A stretch of DNA of 6,269 bases, taken from positions 1-6,269 of the forward strand of contig DAOVUU010000162.1 of assembly GCA_030632405.1 (NCBI GenBank), in the 5' to 3' direction. The position numbers were made by a program, and so were the translations under genes. Source of the DNA: Desulfobulbaceae bacterium (lineage in GTDB: Bacteria; Desulfobacterota; Desulfobulbia; Desulfobulbales; Desulfocapsaceae). The notes under the pieces were generated by a model. It saw only the letters and a program-made list of their open reading frames with translations. It was not told the DNA's origin and did no database searches. This document shows, in pieces, positions 1-5,741 of this stretch (the first letter of the stretch is position 1; every line of letters begins with the position of its first letter).

Positions 1-213
1 ATACGGAAAAACACGTATCCAGACTTTACCACCACGCTTCATCGTTCTATTGATCGTTATACGTTCTGATTCTATCTGCTGCGCGGTCATCATACCACAA
101 CAGGTGGCCTTGATCGCAAACTCACCGAAAGAAATGGAGGATCCTCTATATGCAACCCCTCTTGATCTTCCTTTGAAAACTTTTCTATGTTTGACCTTCT
201 TAGGACTTAACAT
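1..213 (-). CDS. rplP: 50S ribosomal protein L16, N-terminal part (3' end outside the window)
   Basis: L16 (uL16) binds near the A-site finger and the elbow of A- and P-site tRNA and is one of the last proteins to join the 50S subunit. The 71 visible codons start at ATG 211-213 ([19 protein letters not shown]) and stay open to the window edge, ending in [11 protein letters not shown]; this is about half of the usual 135-140 residues. The stretches FGEFAIKA and [19 protein letters not shown] match the family. A GGAG at 220-223, six bases upstream, supports the start. The arginine that is hydroxylated in E. coli L16 lies beyond the edge. Its place after rpsC matches the canonical S10 operon, where rpmC (L29) would normally follow. 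Confidence 0.96.
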   Translation of the reverse strand, partial: MLSPKKVKHRKVFKGRSRGVAYRGSSISFGEFAIKATCCGMMTAQQIESERITINRTMKRGGKVWIRVFPY

Positions 214-276
214 CTCTTACTCCGAATTGTGGTATGTAAAGTATACAAACAGTCTCGAACCGATAATACGTTACAA

Positions 277-924
277 TTATACTTCACCGACATCTGTATC
301 GCTTAAGACTTCACCGTTAAAAATCCAGACCTTAACGCCGATGATGCCGTAAGTAGTGTTAGCCTCTGCAAGCGCATAATCGACATCAGCCCTCAAGGTG
401 TGAAGTGGTACTCTTCCTTCACGCACCCATTCGCATCTTGACATCTCTGCACCACCAAGTCGACCTGAGCAGGATATTTTAATGCCCTGAACTCCAAATC
501 GCTGTGCAGACGTTACGGCTTTTTTCATTGCTCGACGAAAAGCAACCCTTCTTACAAGCTGTTGGGCAATATTCTCTGCAACCAACTGGGCATCTGCTTC
601 AGGACGTCTGACTTCCTGAATATCAAGCGTTACTTTGCGTGAAATGAGCTTCTCAATCTCTTTTTTGGTAAGTTCAATCTCAGAACCTTTCTTGCCAATT
701 ACAATTCCAGGCCTGGCAGTGAAAAGCTTTATACGTACATGCTCACCTGTACGTTCAATTTTAACTTTCGACAACCCGGCATGATGGAGACGTTTCTTGA
801 GAAACTTTTTTATCTTCTGATCTTCAATCAGAAAGGTAGCGTATTCTTTATCTGCATACCAGATTGAATCCCATGTCCGGGTAATGTTCAGTCTCATTCC
901 TAATGGATTAACCTTCTGCCCCAA
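277..924 (-). CDS. rpsC: 30S ribosomal protein S3, TTG start
   Basis: S3 (uS3) sits at the mRNA entry channel of the 30S subunit and, with S4 and S5, gives the ribosome its mRNA helicase activity. The product has 215 residues (E. coli 233) and lacks the longer basic C-terminal tail of the E. coli protein; many bacterial S3 proteins are this short. The KH type 2 domain spans about 38-106, with the GKKG loop at 77-80. Basic residues of the helicase patch are present in FRRAMKKAV (129-137). The C-terminal domain carries [11 protein letters not shown] and [16 protein letters not shown]. The start is TTG (922-924), giving the universal [14 protein letters not shown]. The upstream frame reaches a stop at 955-957 without an ATG. 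rplP follows after 63 bases. Confidence 0.98.
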   Translation of the reverse strand: MGQKVNPLGMRLNITRTWDSIWYADKEYATFLIEDQKIKKFLKKRLHHAGLSKVKIERTGEHVRIKLFTARPGIVIGKKGSEIELTKKEIEKLISRKVTLDIQEVRRPEADAQLVAENIAQQLVRRVAFRRAMKKAVTSAQRFGVQGIKISCSGRLGGAEMSRCEWVREGRVPLHTLRADVDYALAEANTTYGIIGVKVWIFNGEVLSDTDVGEV

Positions 925-930
925 AACAGT

Positions 931-935
931 CCTCC
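931..935 (-). promoter_or_regulatory. Ribosome binding site that fixes the TTG start of rpsC
   Basis: A full GGAGG on the minus strand ends six bases before the TTG at 922-924 (GGAGG-ACTGTT-TTG). No ATG or GTG occurs in frame between the TTG and the upstream in-frame stop at 955-957. The conserved MGQKVNP N-terminus begins exactly at the TTG. Together these make the TTG the only credible start. Confidence 0.88.
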
Positions 936-959
936 AACAAATACAATGTTCAATTTAAT

Positions 960-983
960 CTTAACAGTAAGTGCTTAACAGTA
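960..983. repeat. 10-bp tandem direct repeat in the rplV-rpsC gap
   Basis: CTTAACAGTA occurs at 960-969 and again at 974-983, separated by AGTG (a 14-base period). The repeat is perfect and lies wholly in non-coding sequence between rplV and rpsC. A 6-bp inverted repeat, GTAAGT (967-972) with ACTTAC (989-994), overlaps it, with a 16-base loop that makes a stable hairpin unlikely. The repeat may be a slipped-strand duplication or a binding site; nothing in the sequence decides between these. Confidence 0.7.
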
Positions 984-1005
984 TCTCGACTTACCCTATT
1001 ATTAC

Positions 1006-1338
1006 CTAATTTTCGTCTATAACCACAGTGATGTGACTAGTTCTTTTAATAATTCCGGTAGCTCTACCCATGGCTCTTGGCCGAATTCTCTTAAGAGAAG
1101 GTCCACCATCTATCATTATTTCTTTTATATACAAATTATCAACATCTGCCTGGTCATCCTGAGTTGCATTGGCAACAGCGGATTCAACAACCTTTTGAAT
1201 AATTCCTGCGCCTTTTTTAGGCATAAAACGGAGGGTGTTAATCGCCTTATCGACCCCCATTCCCCTCACAACATCGGCGACAAGACGCGCTTTTTGTGGA
1301 GAGATTCTGATATATTTACCTACGGCCCTTGCTTCCAT
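1006..1338 (-). CDS. rplV: 50S ribosomal protein L22
   Basis: L22 (uL22) binds all 23S rRNA domains, and its long beta-hairpin lines the exit tunnel next to L4. The product has 110 residues, exactly as in E. coli. The helix region ISPQKARLVADVVRG (12-26) and VVESAVANATQDD (50-62) are typical. The hairpin GGPSLKRIRPRAMGRA (78-93) is complete; deletions in this stretch give macrolide resistance in E. coli, so no such lesion is present. The C-terminus KRTSHITVVIDEN is standard. The ATG at 1336-1338 has AGGAG at 1347-1351, eight bases upstream, and the stop is TAG. The 81-base gap before rpsC is long for neighbours in this operon and holds a small tandem repeat. Confidence 0.98.
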   Translation of the reverse strand: MEARAVGKYIRISPQKARLVADVVRGMGVDKAINTLRFMPKKGAGIIQKVVESAVANATQDDQADVDNLYIKEIMIDGGPSLKRIRPRAMGRATGIIKRTSHITVVIDEN

Positions 1339-1382
1339 AATGCTTACTCCTGGTGGATCCTACGAGAAACTAACGTTGTTAA

Positions 1383-1658
1383 TTATTTCCTTCCCTTTCT
1401 GTCTGCAGAGTGTCCATAATAGGTACGAGTTGGTGAAAATTCACCGAGTTTATGCCCTACCATGTTCTCTGTAACAAATACAGGTATAAACTTTTTCCCG
1501 TTATGAACTGCAAAGGTGATCCCGACCATCTCTGGACTTATATCCGAACGTCTTGACCAGGTCTTTATAACCTTTCTTGACCCATTTTCAATGGCCAAAG
1601 ACACTTTCTTCTGCAAGTGATCATCGATAAAAGGACCTTTTTTAATTGAACGAGACAT
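1383..1658 (-). CDS. rpsS: 30S ribosomal protein S19
   Basis: S19 (uS19) lies in the 30S head, pairs with S13, and forms inter-subunit bridges close to A-site tRNA. The 91-residue product (E. coli 92) has the family pattern from end to end: [15 protein letters not shown] (1-15), [10 protein letters not shown] (31-40), [16 protein letters not shown] (42-57), [20 protein letters not shown] (59-78) and TYYGH (79-83), then a basic tail. The ATG at 1656-1658 follows a strong AAGGAGT (1664-1670) at about five bases, inside the short 17-base gap after rplB. This is the strongest ribosome binding site of the S10 block by eye. rplV follows 44 bases downstream. Confidence 0.98.
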   Translation of the reverse strand: MSRSIKKGPFIDDHLQKKVSLAIENGSRKVIKTWSRRSDISPEMVGITFAVHNGKKFIPVFVTENMVGHKLGEFSPTRTYYGHSADRKGRK

Positions 1659-1675
1659 ACATCACTCCTTGTCTG

Positions 1676-2500
1676 TTATGATCTCTTCTTGACAATCAGT
1701 TTGTCAGAAGCCTTTCCCTTCTTTCTGGTTTTAAATCCCTTGGTAGGACGTCCCCATGGAGTACACGGATGCCTTCCACCGGAGCTCTTACCTTCACCAC
1801 CACCCATTGGATGATCAACAGGGTTCATGGCTACACCTCTTACATGAGGTCTTCGGCCTTTCCATCTGCTTCTTCCTGCCTTACCGAGTTTCTGGCTCTC
1901 ATGCTCACGGTTACCTATCTGCCCGATACAGGCTCTGCATTTATTGTTGAATTTCCTGACCTCTCCGGATGGCAGACGGACAAGAACATATCCACCCTCC
2001 TTTGCCATCAACTGGGCAGACGCTCCAGCACTACGAACCATCTGCGCACCTTTACCAATTTTCATTTCAATATTATGAATAATGGTACCAAGAGGAATAT
2101 TACTCATCGGAAGACAATTTCCGAGTTGAATATCTACATTTTCACCGGAAATGATCCGATCTCCGACTGAAATACCGTCTGGAGAAAGAATGTAACACTT
2201 CTCTCCGTCCACATATCCAAGAAGAGCGATATTTGCTGACCTGTTAGGATCATATTCAATGGCTAACACCTTAGCGTCAATATCGGTTTTATTTCTCTTA
2301 AAATCGATAATTCTATATTTACGCTTGTGACCGCCACCCTTGTATCGTGCAGTAATGCGCCCGTAATTATTCCGACCACCGCTCTTATTGAGGCTGGTAA
2401 CTAAATTTCTTTCAGGCTCTTTTGTAGATAAATCTGCGTTTTTTATAGACACATGGTGTCGTTTTCCGGCAGATGTAGGTTTATATGTTTTTATAGCCAT
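1676..2500 (-). CDS. rplB: 50S ribosomal protein L2
   Basis: L2 (uL2) is needed for subunit association, tRNA binding and peptidyl-transferase activity, and is among the most conserved ribosomal proteins. The product has 274 residues (E. coli 273). Motifs include [20 protein letters not shown] (40-59), [10 protein letters not shown] (62-71), [12 protein letters not shown] (82-93), [16 protein letters not shown] (149-164), and [19 protein letters not shown] (224-242) with HPCTPWG after it. His230, the residue known as His229 in mature E. coli numbering, is kept. The second histidine of the usual NPVDHPHGGGEG motif is Met232, a variant I associate with Deltaproteobacteria. The ATG at 2498-2500 gives the standard N-terminus [15 protein letters not shown], but its ribosome binding site is poor. 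The stop TAA lies 17 bases before rpsS. Confidence 0.99.
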   Translation of the reverse strand: MAIKTYKPTSAGKRHHVSIKNADLSTKEPERNLVTSLNKSGGRNNYGRITARYKGGGHKRKYRIIDFKRNKTDIDAKVLAIEYDPNRSANIALLGYVDGEKCYILSPDGISVGDRIISGENVDIQLGNCLPMSNIPLGTIIHNIEMKIGKGAQMVRSAGASAQLMAKEGGYVLVRLPSGEVRKFNNKCRACIGQIGNREHESQKLGKAGRSRWKGRRPHVRGVAMNPVDHPMGGGEGKSSGGRHPCTPWGRPTKGFKTRKKGKASDKLIVKKRS

Positions 2501-2505
2501 GATTT

Positions 2506-2517
2506 CCCAATCGCTCC
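2506..2517 (-). promoter_or_regulatory. Weak or displaced ribosome binding region of rplB
   Basis: Before the rplB ATG the minus strand reads GGAGCGATTGGGAAATC. The only good Shine-Dalgarno core, GGAG (2514-2517), stands 13 bases from the ATG, further than usual. The nearer GGGA (2505-2508) has good spacing but pairs poorly with the 16S tail. This contrasts with strong sites at rpsS, rplD, rpsC and tuf. Confidence 0.5.
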
Positions 2518-2586
2518 ATCAAAATAGGTTAGATAGAATCGTTAACTGAAGATATGCAGCAATCTCGTCGTTCTGATGTTTTAAGA

Positions 2587-2874
2587 CTAGAGCTCATCTG
2601 CAAAGTTGATCTCACCTTCAGATAAAGTTACGTAGGCTTTTTTCCAGTTCTTGGTAAAGCCAACAGTTTTTCCAACCCGTTTTTGCTTTCCGTGCATATT
2701 AGCAGTCCTCACATCCTTAACCTTTACGTTGAAAATGAGCTCAACTGCTCTTTTAACTTCTATCTTATTTGCCTTGGGGTGAACCTTAAAAACGACCCTC
2801 CCGTCTTCTTCCTGCAAGAGGGCAGCTTTTTCAGTAAGGCAGGGTCCCTTTAACACACTGTATATATTTTTCAT
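2587..2874 (-). CDS. rplW: 50S ribosomal protein L23
   Basis: L23 (uL23) sits at the mouth of the peptide exit tunnel and is the docking point for trigger factor and the signal recognition particle. The product has 95 residues (E. coli 100). The conserved GPCLTEKAALL (10-20) contains Glu15, which corresponds to the trigger-factor-contacting Glu18 of E. coli. VELIFNVKVKDVRTAN (44-59), the basic loop GKQKRVGKTVG (62-72) and WKKAYVTLSEG (77-87) complete the family pattern. The start ATG shares four bases with the rplD stop (ATGA). Its Shine-Dalgarno lies inside rplD, so translation is probably coupled to L4. The stop is TAG, and an unusually long 86-base gap follows before rplB. Confidence 0.98.
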   Translation of the reverse strand: MKNIYSVLKGPCLTEKAALLQEEDGRVVFKVHPKANKIEVKRAVELIFNVKVKDVRTANMHGKQKRVGKTVGFTKNWKKAYVTLSEGEINFADEL

Positions 2875-3494
2875 ACCGCCAACCTCTTTTCAAGACTATC
2901 GATTACCGGTTGCACCAGGATCAATTTTTTGTGCAGAAGAATATCATAGACATTCAAACCTTCAGCAGGTAACACCTTATAACCATTAACATTCCGTGAT
3001 GATTTATTCAGTTCTTCATTGCTGCCATCTGCAACTATAAGTGCATTCTCAACTTCAAGCACGTTCATGATACCAACAAAGTCTTTGGTTTTTATGGCAT
3101 CCATGGAGAACTCATCAATGACAATAAGGTTTCCTTCCTGCAGCCTCGCACTCATAGCCATGGCAATAGCCTGCTTTTTAATCTTACGATTAAGTTTAAA
3201 GCTGTAATCTCTCGGTTTCGGTCCAAATGCAACACCTCCCCCCCTCCAGATTGGAGAAGTACGGGTACCTGCTCTGGCACGACCTGTTCCCTTCTGCCTC
3301 CATGGCTTAGCACCACCACCACTCACATCAACTCGAGTTTTTGTACAGGCATTGCCGGCACGCCGAGCAGCACGTTGCATACGCACAACATCATGCAATA
3401 CATACTCTTTCACTTCACGATTGAACAGATCCTCTCGGAGTTCAATCTCGCCAACACTCTCGTTCCTGGTGTTAACTATCTTTACAGTAGACAT
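2871..3494 (-). CDS. rplD: 50S ribosomal protein L4
   Basis: L4 (uL4) is an early-assembly protein whose long loop lines the narrow part of the exit tunnel opposite L22. The product has 207 residues (E. coli 201). The tunnel loop is unmistakable: KPWRQKGTGRARAGTRTSPI (63-82) followed by WRGGGVAFGPKPRDY (83-97). Lys63, whose change gives erythromycin resistance in E. coli, is kept. The C-terminal globular part includes IKKQAIAMAMSARL and ends in SLEKRLAV. The ATG at 3492-3494 has GAGGAG at 3501-3506, six bases upstream. The TGA stop at 2871-2873 overlaps the rplW start by four bases. In E. coli and relatives L4 also represses the S10 operon through the rpsJ leader; that target is absent from this window, so any autoregulation must work differently. 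Confidence 0.98.
   Translation of the reverse strand: MSTVKIVNTRNESVGEIELREDLFNREVKEYVLHDVVRMQRAARRAGNACTKTRVDVSGGGAKPWRQKGTGRARAGTRTSPIWRGGGVAFGPKPRDYSFKLNRKIKKQAIAMAMSARLQEGNLIVIDEFSMDAIKTKDFVGIMNVLEVENALIVADGSNEELNKSSRNVNGYKVLPAEGLNVYDILLHKKLILVQPVIDSLEKRLAV
2883..2886 (-). promoter_or_regulatory. Ribosome binding site of rplW inside the end of rplD
   Basis: GAGG lies within the last codons of rplD, eight bases from the rplW ATG, whose last bases form the rplD stop (ATGA). Ribosomes finishing L4 can re-initiate directly on L23, which suggests coupled synthesis of the two proteins. Confidence 0.7.
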
Positions 3495-3529
3495 ATCTAT
3501 CTCCTCAGCCTGTCTTAACTCAAAAACGA

Positions 3530-4159
3530 TTATTTAGAGAATATTTTGAGCAGGCCGTTTTTAGCTCCAGGAAGGGGGCCTTTCAAAAGCACGACATTCT
3601 CTTCAGAACGCACATCGATCACAATCACATTTTTTCTCAAAACGGTATCGTTGCCCATCCTTCCAGGCATTTTTTTCCCCTTAAATACTCTACCGGGGGA
3701 TGCACTGCACCCAATTGATCCTGGCGCTCTGTGAAAATTCGAGCCGTGTCCTGCACCACCTCCGGCAAAACCATATCTCTTGATGACACCCTGGAACCCC
3801 TTACCTTTACTGACTCCCTGAATATCAACCAGATCTCCAACCTTGAGCACTGTATCCAAAGTAATATCCTGGCCTACCGAGTATTCACCAGGATCACTCA
3901 CCCTGAATTCTCTGATAAAATAGAACCCCTGTGAGTCTGATTTTTTCAAATGACCACCAGCTGGTTTATTAACACGAGATGCTTTTTTCTCTGAAAAACC
4001 GACCTGGATTGCATTATACCCATCCAGTGCTTCATTTTTTACCTGAAGAACCTTACATGGACCAGCTTCCACGACAGTTACGGGAGTTGCCTGACCCAGT
4101 TCACTGTAAACACGGGTCATCCCAACTTTCTTACCTAATATACCCATTGAATTTGGCAT
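3530..4159 (-). CDS. rplC: 50S ribosomal protein L3
   Basis: L3 (uL3) is an early-assembly protein that binds 23S rRNA near its 3' end and sends an extended loop towards the peptidyl-transferase centre. The product has 209 residues, the same as E. coli. MGILGKKVGMTRVY near the N-terminus, the central VSKGKGFQGVIKRYGFAGG (116-134) and GSIGCSASPGRVFKGKKMPG (147-166) are diagnostic. The Gln that PrmB methylates in E. coli (Gln150) is Ala153 here. Two ATGs compete: 4157-4159 (MPNSMGIL) and four codons inside at 4145-4147. The first is chosen because it has a weak GGAT about six bases upstream, while the second has nothing purine-rich at the right distance; the second would still give a normal N-terminus (MGILGKKVG). 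The gap to rpsJ is 44 bases. Confidence 0.97.
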   Translation of the reverse strand: MPNSMGILGKKVGMTRVYSELGQATPVTVVEAGPCKVLQVKNEALDGYNAIQVGFSEKKASRVNKPAGGHLKKSDSQGFYFIREFRVSDPGEYSVGQDITLDTVLKVGDLVDIQGVSKGKGFQGVIKRYGFAGGGAGHGSNFHRAPGSIGCSASPGRVFKGKKMPGRMGNDTVLRKNVIVIDVRSEENVVLLKGPLPGAKNGLLKIFSK

Positions 4160-4165
4160 AATTGT

Positions 4166-4169
4166 ATCC
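4166..4169 (-). promoter_or_regulatory. Weak ribosome binding site of rplC
   Basis: GGAT stands six bases before the ATG at 4157-4159. It is weak, but the internal ATG at 4145-4147 has no purine-rich site at a suitable distance, so it favours the upstream start of L3. Confidence 0.4.
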
Positions 4170-4180
4170 GATGCTTCTAT

Positions 4181-4195
4181 TTAACGATTGTTAAC
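4181..4195. repeat. Short inverted repeat in the rpsJ-rplC gap
   Basis: TTAAC (4181-4185) and GTTAA (4190-4194) form a perfect 5-bp inverted repeat around a 4-base loop. The stem is AT-rich and has no T-tract after it on the transcribed strand, so it is not a terminator. It lies between the rpsJ stop and the rplC start and could be chance. Confidence 0.4.
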
Positions 4196-4203
4196 TTTGC
4201 CGC

Positions 4204-4518
4204 CTAAGGCAGCTTTATTTCTACATTCACGCCTGCTGACAGTTCAAGCTTCATCAGAAGATCTATAGTCTGTTGAGTCGGCTCCAGGATATCCAGCAAA
4301 CGGCGATGAGTCCTCATTTCAAATTGCTCACGAGACTTCTTATCGACATGCGGTGAACGAAGAACACAAAACTTATTCACTGAAGTTGGCAGGGGAATAG
4401 GTCCAGCTACGGCCGATCCTGTCCTCCTTGCTGTTTCAACAATCTCAGAAGTGGACTGGTCCAGCAGTTTGTGATCGTATGCTTTTAACCGAATGCGAAT
4501 TTTTTCTGTTGGTATCAT
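4204..4518 (-). CDS. rpsJ: 30S ribosomal protein S10 (NusE)
   Basis: S10 (uS10) belongs to the 30S head. As NusE it also binds NusB and NusG in antitermination and transcription-translation coupling. The 104-residue product matches the family length (E. coli 103). It carries the hallmark stretches [14 protein letters not shown] (7-20), [10 protein letters not shown] (25-34), the loop GPIPLPT (39-45) that packs into 16S rRNA, and [17 protein letters not shown] (55-71). The ATG at 4516-4518 has an AAGG Shine-Dalgarno at 4525-4528, six bases away and inside the 12-base gap after tuf. The stop is TAG. In E. coli rpsJ opens its own operon behind a long regulated leader; here no room exists for one, so expression probably follows fusA-tuf transcription. 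Confidence 0.98.
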   Translation of the reverse strand: MIPTEKIRIRLKAYDHKLLDQSTSEIVETARRTGSAVAGPIPLPTSVNKFCVLRSPHVDKKSREQFEMRTHRRLLDILEPTQQTIDLLMKLELSAGVNVEIKLP

Positions 4519-4530
4519 TACGAACCTTTA

Positions 4531-5718
4531 TTATAAAATTTCACTGATTACGCCGGCACCAACTGTACGGCCGCCTTCACGAATAGCAAATCGTAAACCG
4601 ACATCCATAGCAATAGGTGTTATCAGCTGAATGTCTGCAGCAATATTATCACCCGGCATGACCATTTCGACACCTTCTGACAGTGTTACAACACCGGTAA
4701 CATCAGTGGTTCTAAAGTAAAACTGTGGTCGATAACCGTTAAAAAACGGAGTATGCCGCCCACCTTCATCTTTACCAAGAATATAGCACTCAGCCTTAAA
4801 GTTAGTATGAGGTTCGATTGACTTTGGTGCCGCCAACACCTGTCCGCGATCAATTTCCTCCCGCTTGATACCCCGCAGCAGAGCACCAATATTATCGCCG
4901 GCCTGCCCTTCATCAAGGAGTTTACGGAACATTTCAACACCGGTACAGGTAGTTTTCTGGGTCTCTTTAATACCCACAATTTCAACCTCATCACCGACGT
5001 GTACAACACCCCGCTCAATTCGACCGGTGGCAACAGTTCCACGTCCGGATATAGAAAAGACATCTTCAACCGGCATCAAAAATGGTTGATCCACATCACG
5101 CTTCGGCTCAGGAATGTAAGTGTCAATAGCCTCCATAAGATCCCAGATACATTTAGCGTCAGCTTCATCTTCGGGATTTTCTAGAGCCTTTAATGCAGAA
5201 CCTTGAACAAACGGGATATCGTCTCCGGGAAACTCATATTTATCAAGCAGTTCCCTCAACTCCATTTCAACCAGCTCGATGAGTTCTTCATCATCTACCA
5301 TATCGCACTTATTGAGAAATACTACAATGGCTGGAACACCCACCTGACGTGCAAGCAGAATATGTTCTCTTGTTTGAGGCATGGCGCCATCTGTAGCAGC
5401 AACAACCAGAATTGCTCCATCCATCTGGGCGGCTCCGGTAATCATATTTTTGATATAATCGGCGTGACCTGGACAATCCACATGGGCATAATGACGATTT
5501 TCTGTCTCGTACTCAACATGGGCTGTAGCTATGGTAATTCCTCTTTCTTTTTCCTCAGGAGCCTTGTCTATGTCACTGAAATCGGTAAATGATGCCAGCC
5601 CTTTCAATGACAATACACGCGTAATTGCTGCTGTCAAAGTAGTCTTACCATGGTCAATGTGACCAACAGTTCCAACATTCACGTGCGGTTTAGTCCTTTC
5701 AAATTTTTCCTTTGCCAT
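4531..5718 (-). CDS. tuf: Elongation factor Tu
   Basis: EF-Tu is the GTPase that brings aminoacyl-tRNA to the ribosomal A site. The protein has 395 residues, normal for bacteria (E. coli 394). All G motifs are intact: P-loop GHIDHGKT (19-26), switch I RGIT (59-62), DCPGH (81-85) with the catalytic His85, NKCD (136-139) and SAL (174-176). Domain II begins near residue 211 ([17 protein letters not shown]) and domain III runs to the C-terminal [14 protein letters not shown]. The ATG at 5716-5718 is preceded by a strong Shine-Dalgarno (TGAGGAA, 5724-5730), and the N-terminus [17 protein letters not shown] is the family standard. The gene lies 23 bases after fusA and 12 bases before rpsJ, so it links the str and S10 blocks. 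Many proteobacteria carry a second tuf copy; this window cannot show one. Confidence 0.99.
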   Translation of the reverse strand: MAKEKFERTKPHVNVGTVGHIDHGKTTLTAAITRVLSLKGLASFTDFSDIDKAPEEKERGITIATAHVEYETENRHYAHVDCPGHADYIKNMITGAAQMDGAILVVAATDGAMPQTREHILLARQVGVPAIVVFLNKCDMVDDEELIELVEMELRELLDKYEFPGDDIPFVQGSALKALENPEDEADAKCIWDLMEAIDTYIPEPKRDVDQPFLMPVEDVFSISGRGTVATGRIERGVVHVGDEVEIVGIKETQKTTCTGVEMFRKLLDEGQAGDNIGALLRGIKREEIDRGQVLAAPKSIEPHTNFKAECYILGKDEGGRHTPFFNGYRPQFYFRTTDVTGVVTLSEGVEMVMPGDNIAADIQLITPIAMDVGLRFAIREGGRTVGAGVISEIL

Positions 5719-5741
5719 AATCGTTCCTCAATATTTTTTAC

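Noticed and set aside
252..261. GGTTCGAGAC on the minus strand between rpsC and rplP, resembling a tRNA T-loop
   Set aside because: The flanking bases do not pair into a five-base T-stem, and there is no room or sequence for the remaining tRNA arms in a 63-base gap.
1033..1419. 128-codon plus-strand ORF across rplV and the rpsS end
   Set aside because: It runs antisense over two clear ribosomal protein genes and shows no protein-like motifs.
1769..2170. 133-codon plus-strand ORF opposite rplB
   Set aside because: It lies wholly antisense to L2 in conserved sequence, with no family resemblance; a shadow frame.
2481..2519. 12-codon ORF overlapping the rplB start as a real small gene
   Set aside because: It has no Shine-Dalgarno before its ATG and is too short to judge; kept only as a possible influence on rplB initiation.
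4145..4147. Alternative L3 start at the internal ATG (MGILGKKVG)
   Set aside because: It would give a family-like N-terminus, but no ribosome binding site precedes it, while the upstream ATG has a weak one. The choice remains uncertain.
4530..4535. Perfect TATAAT on the minus strand just before rpsJ, possible promoter
   Set aside because: At 17-base spacing the -35 position reads TGCCGG, nothing like TTGACA. The word overlaps the tuf stop codon in an AT-rich spot and would start RNA almost at the rpsJ ribosome binding site.
4686..5069. 127-codon minus-strand ORF in a second frame within tuf
   Set aside because: It is out of frame with the unambiguous EF-Tu reading frame and unlike any family I recognise.
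5203..5592. 129-codon plus-strand ORF opposite tuf
   Set aside because: It is antisense to the highly conserved EF-Tu frame, has no recognisable domain or good ribosome binding site, and is explained by the coding constraints of tuf.
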